A DNA stretch of 64,000 bases, taken from NCBI RefSeq assembly GCF_020026305.1, contig NZ_CP075691.1:5270001-5334000 (forward strand). Reading direction: 5' to 3'. The position numbers and the translations under genes were made by a program. Shown here in pieces: positions 8,364 through 17,325 of this stretch (the stretch's first letter is position 1; each line of letters starts with the position of its first letter). This DNA comes from Streptomyces sp. 135. GTDB taxonomy: Bacteria > Actinomycetota > Actinomycetes > Streptomycetales > Streptomycetaceae. The notes under the pieces are model-generated. The model did no database searches. It saw only the letters and a program-made list of their open reading frames with translations, and was not told the origin of the DNA.

Positions 8364-9917
8364 ATGGATATGCACAGCGTGGGCACCGTGGCCCTTGGGA
8401 CGTCCGGGACGAGTGCGGCGGACGTCATCGCCGTCGCGCGCGACAACGCACGGATCGAACTGACCGACGAGGCACGGGCCGCCCTGGCCGCCTCGCGCGA
8501 GATCGTCGACGCGCTCGCGGCCAAGCCCGACCCCGTCTACGGCGTCTCGACCGGCTTCGGCGCCCTGGCCAGCCGCCACATCGGCCCCGACCTCCGCGCC
8601 CAGCTCCAGCGCAACATCGTCCGCTCGCACGCAGCCGGCATGGGCCCGCGCGTGGAGCGTGAGGTCGTACGCGCGCTGATGTTCCTGCGCCTGAAGACGG
8701 TCTGCTCGGGCCACACCGGCGTACGCCCCGAGGTCGCGCAGACGATGGCCGACGTCCTGAACGCGGGCATCACCCCGGTCGTCCACGAGTACGGCTCCCT
8801 AGGCTGCTCCGGCGACCTCGCCCCGCTCAGCCACTGCGCGCTGACGCTGATGGGCGAGGGCGACGCCGAAGGCCCCGACGGTGCGCTGAAGCCCGCGGGC
8901 GAGCTGCTCGCCGCGCACGGCATCACGCCCGTAGAGCTGCGGGAGAAGGAGGGCCTGGCGCTCCTGAACGGCACCGACGGCATGCTCGGCATGCTGATCA
9001 TGGCCCTCGCCGACCTGGAGACCCTCTACAAGTCGGCCGACGTCACCGCCGCCCTCACCCTAGAAGCCCTGCTCGGCACGGAGAAGGTCCTCGCCCCCGA
9101 GCTGCACGCCATCCGTCCGCACCCGGGCCAGGCCGCCTCCGCCGCCAACATGCTCGCGGTGCTCGTCGGTTCGGGCCTCACCGGCCACCACCAGGACGAC
9201 GCGCCGCGCGTCCAGGACGCCTACTCGGTGCGCTGCGCCCCGCAGGTCGCGGGCGCGGGCCGCGACACCATGGCGCACGCCCGCACGGTCGCCGAGCGCG
9301 AGCTGGCGGCCGCCGTCGACAACCCCGTCGTGCTGCCCGACGGCCGCGTGGAGTCCAACGGCAACTTCCACGGCGCCCCCGTCGCCTACGTCCTCGACTT
9401 CCTGGCCATCGCCGCCGCCGACCTCGGCTCCATCGCCGAGCGCCGCACCGACCGGCTCCTGGACAAGAACCGCTCGCACGGCCTGCCGCCGTTCCTCGCG
9501 GACGACGCGGGCGTCGACTCCGGCCTGATGATCGCCCAGTACACGCAGGCCGCCCTGGTCAGCGAGATGAAGCGCCTCGCGGTCCCCGCGTCGGCCGACT
9601 CCATCCCCTCCTCCGCCATGCAGGAGGACCACGTCTCCATGGGCTGGTCGGCGGCGCGCAAACTGCGTACCGCCGTCGACAACTTGACCCGCATCGTGGC
9701 CATCGAGCTCTACGCCGCCACCCGCGCCGTCGAGCTCCGCGAGGGCCTCACCCCGGCCCCCGCCACGCAGGCGGTCATCGAGGCGATCCGCAAGGCGGGC
9801 GTCGAGGGCCCGGGCCCGGACCGCTTCCTCGCCCCGGACCTGGCGGCCGCGGACGCGTTCGTCCGCTCCGGCGCGCTGCTCGCCGCGGTGGAGCCGGTGA
9901 CGGGCGCGCTGGCCTAG
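8364..9917 (+). CDS. hutH: Histidine ammonia-lyase
   Basis: The 517-residue enzyme starts at ATG 8364 (MDMHSVG). It removes ammonia from L-histidine to give trans-urocanate, the first step of histidine use. The MIO cofactor is formed from an internal tripeptide in GSLGCSGDLAPLSHCAL; here it is Cys148-Ser149-Gly150, not the Ala-Ser-Gly of most family members, as I recall for S. griseus HutH. The later QDDAPRVQDAYSVRCAPQ, NPVVLPDGRVESNGNFHG and IPSSAMQEDHVSMG segments are conserved. Its stop codon overlaps the stop of the convergent downstream gene by three bases. Confidence 0.95.
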   Translation: MDMHSVGTVALGTSGTSAADVIAVARDNARIELTDEARAALAASREIVDALAAKPDPVYGVSTGFGALASRHIGPDLRAQLQRNIVRSHAAGMGPRVEREVVRALMFLRLKTVCSGHTGVRPEVAQTMADVLNAGITPVVHEYGSLGCSGDLAPLSHCALTLMGEGDAEGPDGALKPAGELLAAHGITPVELREKEGLALLNGTDGMLGMLIMALADLETLYKSADVTAALTLEALLGTEKVLAPELHAIRPHPGQAASAANMLAVLVGSGLTGHHQDDAPRVQDAYSVRCAPQVAGAGRDTMAHARTVAERELAAAVDNPVVLPDGRVESNGNFHGAPVAYVLDFLAIAAADLGSIAERRTDRLLDKNRSHGLPPFLADDAGVDSGLMIAQYTQAALVSEMKRLAVPASADSIPSSAMQEDHVSMGWSAARKLRTAVDNLTRIVAIELYAATRAVELREGLTPAPATQAVIEAIRKAGVEGPGPDRFLAPDLAAADAFVRSGALLAAVEPVTGALA

Positions 9918-10540
9918 GCCACGCCCGTGGCGCCACGGCCGAGCGCCTGCCGGACGCGGGACGCCAGCGTGGCCCAGGGCCGGGCGTCGACCACCGGCAG
10001 CGCGTGCAGGGCCGCCTGCTCGCCGAGCCAGTGGGAGTACGCGGCGCTGATCGCGGCGCGCTCGGTCTGGTCGCCCTCGTCCGGCTCCCGGCAGGCGTAG
10101 TTGGCGGCGATCTGCCCGGGATCGCCCTCGTGCAGGAAGACGGCCCGCACCTCGCGCCCGGCCGCGGCGCCCGCACGCACGGCGCGCGCCGCGGCGGCCG
10201 GGGTGAGGTAGTCGCCCTCGATCACGGCGGGCACGTCGACGGTCAGGCGGTTGCGCACGACGCCGAGGAGCGCGGGGTCCAGGGCCCGGGCCGTGGCGAT
10301 CTGGAGCTCCAGGACCCGCGCGGGGGAGAGCCGCGAGACGCCGCCGTCGAAGTGGTGGAGGTCCGGATGCCCCCGCGCTGTGGTGATCGCCAGGACCGCC
10401 GCGACGGCGTCGTCGAACTCGACGACGAACGCCTTCGACTCCGCTGCCAGTTGAGCGGCGGCCCGGCTCTTGCCGACGCCGGACGCGCCGCCGAGCAGCA
10501 GGATGTCCCAGGGCGCCGTACGTGCGCGGGGCCCGCTCAG
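9914..10540 (-). CDS. P-loop kinase-like ATP-binding protein, start uncertain
   Basis: About 208 residues are conserved in character from APWDILLLGGASGVGKSRAA onward, which holds a Walker A motif (GGASGVGKS) close to the N-terminus. Later segments (VEFDDAV, GDYLTPAAA, VFLHEGDP) fit a nucleoside- or small-molecule-kinase-like fold with a binding Asp after strand 2. There is no ATG or GTG near the expected N-terminus; the coordinate given uses a CTG that overlaps the stop of the upstream sortase-substrate gene, so the true start is unknown. Substrate cannot be named. The stop overlaps hutH tail to tail. Confidence 0.65.
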   Translation of the reverse strand: MSGPRARTAPWDILLLGGASGVGKSRAAAQLAAESKAFVVEFDDAVAAVLAITTARGHPDLHHFDGGVSRLSPARVLELQIATARALDPALLGVVRNRLTVDVPAVIEGDYLTPAAAARAVRAGAAAGREVRAVFLHEGDPGQIAANYACREPDEGDQTERAAISAAYSHWLGEQAALHALPVVDARPWATLASRVRQALGRGATGVA

Positions 10541-10848
10541 AACGCCGCGCCGCGCGCCTGGCCCGAGCGCTCTCTGCGGACGGAGTAGGCCACGAAGCCC
10601 GCCCCGAGGCCGAGGAACGCCGTCCCGCCGGCCACGTACGGAGTCGTGTCGAAGCTGCCGGTGTCGGCGAGGCGTCCGGTGGTCGCGGTCGCGGTCGCAT
10701 CGTGGTGGGGGGCCGAGTTCGCGGGCCTGTCGTCCCGGGGGGTGTCGTGCGACCCGGCGGAGGTCGCGTTCGCGGAGGGGACGAACCACAGGGCGCCGAG
10801 GAGGGCTCCGGCGGCGGTGGCGGTCAGCATCGAACGACGTGCGGACAC
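10537..10848 (-). CDS. Small secreted LAXTG sortase substrate
   Basis: The 103-residue protein starts at GTG 10848. It has a signal peptide (SMLTATAAGALLGALWF, cleavage probably after ANA), a short His/Thr/Ala-rich mature region, then LADTGSFDTTPYVAGGTAFL, a hydrophobic helix and the basic tail RRERSGQARG. The LADTG-helix-basic tail is the cell-wall sorting signal recognised by class E sortases in Streptomyces, so the mature peptide of about 45 residues should be linked to peptidoglycan. The stalk is very short and no functional domain is visible. Its stop abuts the kinase-like gene. Confidence 0.75.
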   Translation of the reverse strand: MSARRSMLTATAAGALLGALWFVPSANATSAGSHDTPRDDRPANSAPHHDATATATTGRLADTGSFDTTPYVAGGTAFLGLGAGFVAYSVRRERSGQARGAAF

Positions 10849-10958
10849 GGAATCGGATCCCCCTTGTGGCGCTGGCGAATTGGCCGTGTGGGGCGATGGT
10901 AATGAAAGGCGCGGGTCGCGGGAAAGTCGCGGGGGGAGCGGGCCTTACGCTCCCTCGT

Positions 10959-11357
10959 ATGACTGGAGACGAGACATCACGGTTTGTGCGACTGCGGGTT
11001 GAAATGGTGGTGGAGGTCGAGGACGCCGAACAGCTGACCGGTGCCGCGCTGGCCCGTGTCGCGGAGGACGGGCAGATGCCCGCCGAGGAGCGCGCGCACG
11101 CCGAGAGCGCCGTCAAGGAGGACGGCGCGGAGGCGCTCGCCTATCTGGTGGATCCGTTCGACCTGGTCAGCGCGGTGCCAGGGATCGAGCTCACCCAGGC
11201 CTCGTGGAGCAGCGAAATGATCGACTACGACCCCGACTCGCCGGACTGGGACCCCGACGAGGATGATGACGACGACGGCGAGAGCGACGGGGACGACGAG
11301 CCCGACGCGGAGTACGGCCATGAGGCGATGTACGGCCGCGACGACAGGCTCGCCTAG
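10959..11357 (+). CDS. Acidic-tailed cytosolic protein of unknown function
   Basis: The 132-residue protein starts at ATG 10959. Residues 1-85 form a compact alpha/beta-like region (RFVRLRVEMVVEVEDAEQLT). Residues 88-118 are a strongly acidic, low-complexity stretch of Asp and Glu (DPDEDDDDDGESDGDDEPD), likely flexible. No signal peptide or membrane segment is present. I do not recognise the family. It is divergent from the sortase-substrate gene and is followed by a strong hairpin at 11400-11433. Confidence 0.65.
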   Translation: MTGDETSRFVRLRVEMVVEVEDAEQLTGAALARVAEDGQMPAEERAHAESAVKEDGAEALAYLVDPFDLVSAVPGIELTQASWSSEMIDYDPDSPDWDPDEDDDDDGESDGDDEPDAEYGHEAMYGRDDRLA

Positions 11358-11399
11358 CCGACGGCGCGATCCGGACCTGGATTAGGAGATCCGGAATCG

Positions 11400-11433
11400 G
11401 GGACCCCGGACAGCAACCGCCGTCCGGGGTCCC
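11400..11433 (+). terminator. Hairpin terminator after the 10959-11357 gene
   Basis: GGGACCCCGGAC at 11400-11411 pairs perfectly with GTCCGGGGTCCC at 11422-11433 around a 10-base loop. There is no T-run, as is usual for Streptomyces. It separates the small acidic protein gene from the L,D-transpeptidase gene. Confidence 0.7.
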
Positions 11434-11637
11434 GTCGTCTCATCCCCGCACGGTGATCGGCTTTCCCCTCGGCGGTCCCATGCCGCACAGTGGTGGCGGG
11501 GACCGGCGCCAGCACCGCGGACGTGGTGTTCCCCACACTCCGCGCGGAAGTGGAACGGGACGAACCGGGCAGGACGTTATGCGGGGTTACGAGGCACTAT
11601 CGGGGCCGGTCACGGCTGGTTCGGGGATTCGGCAACT

Positions 11638-12918
11638 ATGGAGATGCGTGTGATGACGGACAGTAGGCGTCGCAAGTCGGGGCGTGGACGCAAGGGCCTG
11701 GCGGCCGTGTCCGCGCTCGTCGGCGGCGTGCTCGTGCTCTCGGCGTGCAACGGCGACGACGGGGGCAAGGCCTCCGGAGGCGGCAAGGAGTCGCAGAACC
11801 AGGTCGACGAGGCGGCGGCCAAGAAGACCTCCGCCGCCCAGATCCGGATCGCGCCGAAGAACGGCTCCGACAACGCCAGCATCAACAGCGCGGCCAAGGT
11901 CACGGTCAGCGAGGGCACGCTCACCTCGGTGGTGATGAAGGCGTCCGACGGTCAGGCCGTGGCCGGTCAGATATCCGCTGACAAGACGAGCTGGAAGCCC
12001 GCCGGCCAGCTCGAACGCGCCACGAAGTACAAGATCTCGGCCACCGCCAAGGACTCCGAGGGCCGCAAGGCGCACGAGAACTCGACGTTCACGACCGTCT
12101 CGCCGGCCAACAGCTTCATCGGCAGCTTCACGCCCGAGAACGGCTCGACGGTCGGCGTCGGCATGCCCGTGTCGATCAACTTCGACAAGGGCATCACGAA
12201 CAAGAAGGAAGTCCAGTCCGCGATCAAGGTGTCGTCCACCAGCGGGCAGGAAGTCGTCGGCCACTGGTTCGGCAACAACCGCCTGGACTTCCGCCCGGAG
12301 GAGTACTGGCAGGGCAACTCCACCGTCACGCTGAAGCTGGACCTCGACGGTGTCGAGGGTGCCGACGGTGTCTACGGCGTGCAGCAGAAGACCGTCCAGT
12401 TCAAGATCGGCCGTAACCAGGTCTCCATCGTCGACGCCAAGACGAAGACGATGAAGGTCACCCGGGACGGCAAGGTCATCAAGACCATCCCGATCTCCGC
12501 GGGCTCGCCCGAGAACAAGACGTACAACGGCAAGATGGTGATCTCCGAGATGTTCAAGGAGACCCGCATGGACGGCGCGACCGTCGGCTTCAAGGACAAC
12601 GACGGCAAGGGCGAGTACGACATCAAGGACGTGCCGCACGCCATGCGGCTGTCCTCCTCGGGCACCTTCATCCACGGCAACTACTGGGGCTCGCCGTCGA
12701 TCTTCGGCAACGCCAACACCAGCCACGGCTGCATCGGCCTGGAGGACGCCAAGGGCGCGGGCGACAAGAGCAAGCCCGGCGCCTGGTTCTTCGACAACAC
12801 CATCACCGGTGACGTCGTCGACGTCCGCAACACCGGCGACAAGACCATCGCCCCGGACAACGGCCTCAACGGCTGGAACATGGACTGGGCGCAGTGGAAG
12901 GCCGGCTCCGCCGTCTGA
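11638..12918 (+). CDS. L,D-transpeptidase lipoprotein (YkuD domain, Ig-like repeats)
   Basis: The 426-residue protein starts at ATG 11638; a second ATG six codons in is also possible. It has an Arg/Lys-rich N-region, a hydrophobic stretch and the lipobox LVLSAC (Cys37), so it is a membrane-anchored lipoprotein. Two Ig-like regions (about 70-250) precede a C-terminal YkuD domain with IHGNYWG and TSHGCIGL; Cys365 is the catalytic nucleophile and His363 part of its motif. It forms 3-3 peptidoglycan cross-links, the main cross-link type in mycelial walls. A strong terminator follows. Confidence 0.92.
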   Translation: MEMRVMTDSRRRKSGRGRKGLAAVSALVGGVLVLSACNGDDGGKASGGGKESQNQVDEAAAKKTSAAQIRIAPKNGSDNASINSAAKVTVSEGTLTSVVMKASDGQAVAGQISADKTSWKPAGQLERATKYKISATAKDSEGRKAHENSTFTTVSPANSFIGSFTPENGSTVGVGMPVSINFDKGITNKKEVQSAIKVSSTSGQEVVGHWFGNNRLDFRPEEYWQGNSTVTLKLDLDGVEGADGVYGVQQKTVQFKIGRNQVSIVDAKTKTMKVTRDGKVIKTIPISAGSPENKTYNGKMVISEMFKETRMDGATVGFKDNDGKGEYDIKDVPHAMRLSSSGTFIHGNYWGSPSIFGNANTSHGCIGLEDAKGAGDKSKPGAWFFDNTITGDVVDVRNTGDKTIAPDNGLNGWNMDWAQWKAGSAV

Positions 12919-12964
12919 TCCCACGCGTACGCGCGCACACGCGTACAGTCGTACGACACGACGC

Positions 12965-12992
12965 GGCCCGCACCCCGGCAAGGGTGCGGGCC
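12965..12992 (+). terminator. Terminator of the L,D-transpeptidase gene
   Basis: GGCCCGCACCC (12965-12975) and GGGTGCGGGCC (12982-12992) form a perfect 11-bp stem with a six-base loop, 46 bases after the stop codon. Confidence 0.8.
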
Positions 12993-13121
12993 ACCGTCAT
13001 GTCCGGGCAAAAACCCACCGGCACCAACTACCCGCTTTCTTCCCACTATTGAGCAGATGTTCGACTCTCGGCATACTTCGGTGTCCGAGGGGCGGCAGCC
13101 CCTTCAACTCCAGGGGGAGAC

Positions 13122-16100
13122 TTGCACAGACAAGTGAAGAGAGCGGGCGGGGCCACCGTCGCCGCGGCCGTCGCCGTGGCGCTCGCGGCGGGCATGACCA
13201 GCCCGGCCTCCGCGGACCCGGCGCAGCCGACCGGTGCGCGGGGCGCGGCGGGCAAGTCCGCCGGCACCGACCACGTGACGCTGATCACGGGCGACCGGGC
13301 CGTCCTCGACGCCAAGGGCCGCGTGATCGGGCTCGACCGGGCCAAGGGGCGCGAGCACATCCCGGTGCAGGTGCGGCGCAAGGACGGCCACACGCTGCTG
13401 ATACCCGCCGACGCGCAGCGCCTGATAGCCGACGGCAGGATCGACCAGCGGCTGTTCGACGTCACCGAGCTGAACAAGAAGCGCAACCGCGCGGCCCAGA
13501 AGAAGGGCCTCAAGGTCATCGTCGGCTACAAGGGAGCCGCGACCGGGGCCAAGGCGGACGTCCGCTCGGCCGGTGACACCACGGTCCGCAGGACCCTGAA
13601 GTCGCTGAACGCCGACGCCGTCACCACTCCCAAGCGCGACGCCGCCGACCTGTGGGCCGCGCTCACCAGCGGCAAGGGCGACGCCCGCACCGCCGCGTCC
13701 GGCATCAGCCACGTCTGGCTGGACGGCGTCCGCAAGGCGAGCCTCGACAAGAGCGTCAAGCAGATCGGCGCCGACAAGGCGTGGGCCGCCGGGTACGACG
13801 GCAAGGGCGTGAAGATCGCCGTCCTGGACACCGGCATCGCCGCCGACCACGCGGACCTCAAGGGCCAGGTGGTCGCCGAGAAGAACTTCACCCCCGGCAC
13901 ACCTGCCGAGGACGCCAAGGACCGCTACGGCCACGGCACGCACGTCGCCTCGACGGCGGCCGGCACCGGAGCCACGTCGGGCGGCAAGTTCAAGGGCGTC
14001 GCACCCGGCGCCAAGCTCCTGAACGGCAAGGTCCTCGACGACGAGGGCTACGGCGACGACTCCGGCATCATCGCCGCCATGGACTGGGCGGCCGCCGAGG
14101 GCGCCGACATCGTCAACCTCAGCCTCGGTGGCGGCGACACCCCCGGTGTCGACCCCCTCGAAGCGCAGGTCGACAAGCTCTCCGCGGAGAAGGGCATCCT
14201 CTTCGCCATCTCGGCGGGCAACGACGGCGAGCCCGGCTCCGTCGGCTCACCGGGCAGCGCGGACGCCGCGCTCACCGTCGGCGCGGTCGACGACAACGAC
14301 GAGCTCGCGGACTTCTCCAGCCAGGGCCCGCGGGTCGGCGACGGCGCGATCAAGCCCGATGTGACGGCTCCCGGTGTGGACATCACCGCGGCCTCCGCGC
14401 CGGGCAGCGTCCTCGCGAAGGAGGTCGGCGAGAGCCCCGCGGGCTACCTGACGATCTCCGGTACGTCGATGGCCGCCCCGCACGTCGCGGGCGCCGCCGC
14501 GCTGCTGAAGCAGCAGCACCCCGACTGGAAGTACTCCGAGCTGAAGGGCGCCCTGACGGCGTCCACCAAGGGCGGCAAGTACACGCCGTTCCAGCAGGGC
14601 TCGGGCCGTATCGCCGTCGACAAGGCCATCAAGCAGACGGTCTTCGCCGAGCCGGTGTCGGTGAACTTCGGCACGCAGCAGTGGCCGCACACCGACGACA
14701 AGCCGGTCACCAAGAAGGTGACGTACCGCAACACCGGCAAGGCCGACGTCACCCTCGACGTCACGGTGAGCGGCACCGACCCGAAGGGCCGCCCGGCCCC
14801 GGCCGGCTTCTTCGGCCTCGGCGCGAAGAAGGTGACCGTCCCCGCGGGCGGCACCGCCTCCGTCGACCTGACCGCCGACTCCAAGCGGGGCGCGGCCCTC
14901 GACGGCGCGTACTCCGCGTACGTCGTCGCGACCGGCGGCGGGCAGTCCGTGCGGACGGCCGCCGCCGTGGTGAACGAGGTCGAGTCGTACGACCTGACGG
15001 TGAAGCTCATCGGCCGGGACGGCGCTCCGGCGACGACCTACGACCTGGACCTGGAAGGCGTCAGCGGCCCCGCCGCCGACATGTCGTACAACCCGTACGA
15101 CGAGTCCGGCACCGTCAAGGTGCGCGTGCCCAAGGGCGGCTACATCCTCAACTCGGGCCTGTTCGTCGACCCGACGGACTTCAAGAAGGGCGCCGACTGG
15201 ATCGCGCAGCCGAAGCTGAACGTCACCAAGGACGCCACGGTGACGCTGGACGCGCGGACGACGAAGCCGGTGGACATCACGGTGCCGGACGCGGGCGCCG
15301 AGCTCGGGTTCGCCGCCCCGGACTACACGGTCGACGTCCCGCAGGGGAGCTACAGCTTCGGCTGGTGGCTCGACTCGTACGCCGACTTCCGTACGAAGCA
15401 CCAGGGTGCGGCGGTCACCGACGGCTCGCTGTTCCAGCAGTGGGGCGGGCACTGGACCAAGGGTGACGACACCGAGTACGACATCGTCACCGGTGGCAAG
15501 GTCAAGGAGCTCGCGACCGGGTACACCAAGCACTTCAAGGCGGCCGAGCTCGCCAAGGTGAAGGTGAACGTCGGCGCGTCGTCCTCGGGCAAGAAGGGCG
15601 CGCTGAGCGCCATGGGCAGCCTCCCGGGCAGCACCAGCGGCTCCTCGGTCGGCATACCGCGTCCGCTGCCCACCACCCGGACGCTGTACCTGTCCACCGT
15701 GGACAAGGCGAAGTGGAGCCTCGACCTGGAGCAGCAGGCCGGGACCGGCCCGGACGGCTGGCCCATCGTCGACGCCGGCTACACGCTCGGCGCCGCGCAG
15801 GCCTTCAAGGGCGGCCAGAGCTACGAGAAGACCTTCAACACGGCCGTGTTCGGGCCGCGCGTCGGAGGCGACCTCGGTGTCTTCCGCCAGGACAACGAGA
15901 TCGTGGGCTCCCTGCCGCTGTTCGCCGACGGCAAGAACCACCTGGGCTCCTCGCTCTACACGTCGGTGAAGACCACGCTGTACCGCAACGGCACCAAGCT
16001 GGGCGAGAACGACGACCCGCTGGTCGGCGGGGCGCCGTTCAAGGTGCCTTCGGGCGATGCCGCGTACGAGCTGAAGACCTCGGTGAAGCGGTCGGTGAAG

Positions 16101-16472
16101 GTCGCGGCGGCCTCCACCCGCGTCGACGCGAGCTTCAAGTTCCGCTCCAAGAAGGTGGACAGCGCGAAGCTGCCCGTCTCCGTCGTGCGGTTCGGTCCGG
16201 CGGTCGACCTGCGCAGCAGGGCGGAGGCCGGCAAGACCCAGTCCGTACCGGTCACGGTCCAGGGCGCGGCGGCCGGTGCGAACCTCAAGTCCCTGTACGT
16301 CTACGTCTCGTACGACTACGGCCAGACCTGGAAGCAGGTCAAGGTCGTCAACGGGAAGATCTCGGTCAAGAACCCCGAGAAGGACAAGGGGATCTCCTTC
16401 CACGCCAAGATCACGGACAAGAAGGGGAACAAGTCGACGCTGTCGATCCACAACGCGTACTACGGCAAGTGA
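13122..16472 (+). CDS. Secreted subtilisin-family (S8) serine protease, 1116 residues
   Basis: The start is probably TTG 13122 close behind GGGGGAGA; GTG 13134 is an alternative. A signal peptide (GGATVAAAVAVALAAGMTSP) ends near ASA at 31. A propeptide (about 32-205) precedes the S8 domain, whose triad is Asp236 (KIAVLDTGIA), His271 (GHGTHVAST) and Ser449 (SGTSMAAPH), with oxyanion Asn367 (SAGND). Residues about 500-1116 are beta-rich accessory domains that may bind substrate or wall. It should act outside the cell on proteins. A similar C-terminal extension is common in Streptomyces secreted subtilases. Confidence 0.93.
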   Translation: MHRQVKRAGGATVAAAVAVALAAGMTSPASADPAQPTGARGAAGKSAGTDHVTLITGDRAVLDAKGRVIGLDRAKGREHIPVQVRRKDGHTLLIPADAQRLIADGRIDQRLFDVTELNKKRNRAAQKKGLKVIVGYKGAATGAKADVRSAGDTTVRRTLKSLNADAVTTPKRDAADLWAALTSGKGDARTAASGISHVWLDGVRKASLDKSVKQIGADKAWAAGYDGKGVKIAVLDTGIAADHADLKGQVVAEKNFTPGTPAEDAKDRYGHGTHVASTAAGTGATSGGKFKGVAPGAKLLNGKVLDDEGYGDDSGIIAAMDWAAAEGADIVNLSLGGGDTPGVDPLEAQVDKLSAEKGILFAISAGNDGEPGSVGSPGSADAALTVGAVDDNDELADFSSQGPRVGDGAIKPDVTAPGVDITAASAPGSVLAKEVGESPAGYLTISGTSMAAPHVAGAAALLKQQHPDWKYSELKGALTASTKGGKYTPFQQGSGRIAVDKAIKQTVFAEPVSVNFGTQQWPHTDDKPVTKKVTYRNTGKADVTLDVTVSGTDPKGRPAPAGFFGLGAKKVTVPAGGTASVDLTADSKRGAALDGAYSAYVVATGGGQSVRTAAAVVNEVESYDLTVKLIGRDGAPATTYDLDLEGVSGPAADMSYNPYDESGTVKVRVPKGGYILNSGLFVDPTDFKKGADWIAQPKLNVTKDATVTLDARTTKPVDITVPDAGAELGFAAPDYTVDVPQGSYSFGWWLDSYADFRTKHQGAAVTDGSLFQQWGGHWTKGDDTEYDIVTGGKVKELATGYTKHFKAAELAKVKVNVGASSSGKKGALSAMGSLPGSTSGSSVGIPRPLPTTRTLYLSTVDKAKWSLDLEQQAGTGPDGWPIVDAGYTLGAAQAFKGGQSYEKTFNTAVFGPRVGGDLGVFRQDNEIVGSLPLFADGKNHLGSSLYTSVKTTLYRNGTKLGENDDPLVGGAPFKVPSGDAAYELKTSVKRSVKVAAASTRVDASFKFRSKKVDSAKLPVSVVRFGPAVDLRSRAEAGKTQSVPVTVQGAAAGANLKSLYVYVSYDYGQTWKQVKVVNGKISVKNPEKDKGISFHAKITDKKGNKSTLSIHNAYYGK

Positions 16473-16482
16473 CCTTGCGCCG

Positions 16483-16869
16483 CTAGTGCGTTGACCGCGG
16501 CGCGGCGCCGAAGGGACTGTCGATCACGTATCGCCAGAACCCGTCGGCGCCGCGTCGTGCCACGTCCGTCGCGGTGGAGCGCACCACGCCGTCGCCGATC
16601 TCCCAGTCGACGACGAGGAGGGCGATCTCCCCGGCGACGTGCACATGCCGCGGCGTCACGGAGATCGGCAGGCCGAGGGCGAGGAAGGGGCCGTTGGCGG
16701 CCGCGATCTCCGCGCTGCCGTGCACGGCGGCTCCGGTGTCGGGCACGAAGGCGGCCCGCTCCTCGTAGAGCTCGCGCACGGCCTCGGCGTCGCCGCTGTT
16801 GAACCGCTCGGCGAACGCGGCGGGGACATCCTCGGCGCGGGTGGGCAGGGACGGTGTCGATATCGTCAT
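16483..16869 (-). CDS. NTF2-like (SnoaL/DUF4440-type) protein
   Basis: The 128-residue protein starts at ATG 16869. It has the NTF2-like cone-fold pattern: an N-terminal helix with FAERFNSGDAEAVRELYEER, then strands ending in DVARRGADGFWRYVIDSPFG. Members act as small-molecule-binding proteins or isomerases; no substrate can be named. Its start codon lies 25 bases from that of the divergent HxlR regulator, which may control it. Confidence 0.78.
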   Translation of the reverse strand: MTISTPSLPTRAEDVPAAFAERFNSGDAEAVRELYEERAAFVPDTGAAVHGSAEIAAANGPFLALGLPISVTPRHVHVAGEIALLVVDWEIGDGVVRSTATDVARRGADGFWRYVIDSPFGAAPRSTH

Positions 16870-16894
16870 GGCCCAGACGGTAGGAGAGGGACTC

Positions 16895-17287
16895 GTGACT
16901 CACCGAACGGTAAGCGGCGCGGCCCGAGCCGGCCGCCCGGGGCTCCCGGACGACGCGCGGGCCCGCGTCACGGCCCCGAGCCCGTCCTGTCCCGTGGAGA
17001 TCACCCTCGCCGCCCTGCGCGGCCGCTGGACGACGCTCCTGGTCCGCGAGCTGCTGCGGCACGAGCGGCGCACGTACAGCGAACTGGCCGCCGCCCTCCC
17101 CGAGCTGTCCGACAAAGTGCTGACGGACCGCCTCGCCCAGCTCACCGCCGCGGGCGCCGTCGAGCGCACCCGCACTCCCGGCTGGCCCCCGGCGGTCACC
17201 TACGAACTCACCCCGCACGGCCGCGCGTTGGGGCCGGTGCTGCAAGCGCTGTGGGACTGGGGCGCGTCCCGCCCGCCCCAGGAGTGA
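16895..17287 (+). CDS. HxlR-family winged-helix transcriptional regulator
   Basis: The 130-residue protein is placed at GTG 16895 because AGGAGAGGG lies 5-13 bases before it; an in-frame ATG at 16868 lacks such a site. The conserved HxlR core is present: CPVEITLAALRGRWTTLLVR, then ELSDKVLTDRLAQLTAAGAV (recognition helix) and YELTPHGRALGPVLQALWDW. HxlR proteins are dimeric sensors of aldehydes, quinones or redox state that mostly regulate a divergent gene, here the NTF2-like gene. Confidence 0.85.
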   Translation: MTHRTVSGAARAGRPGLPDDARARVTAPSPSCPVEITLAALRGRWTTLLVRELLRHERRTYSELAAALPELSDKVLTDRLAQLTAAGAVERTRTPGWPPAVTYELTPHGRALGPVLQALWDWGASRPPQE

Positions 17288-17325
17288 GCCCCAGGATGAG
17301 CCGGTCGGGCCATTACTGTGCTCCC

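Noticed and set aside
4910..8524. Leftward open frame of about 1200 codons opposite cya, the hydratase gene and the GGDEF gene
   Set aside because: It is antisense to three well-supported genes; long antisense frames are common in GC-rich DNA and its sequence is Arg/Ala/Gly/His-rich without family features.
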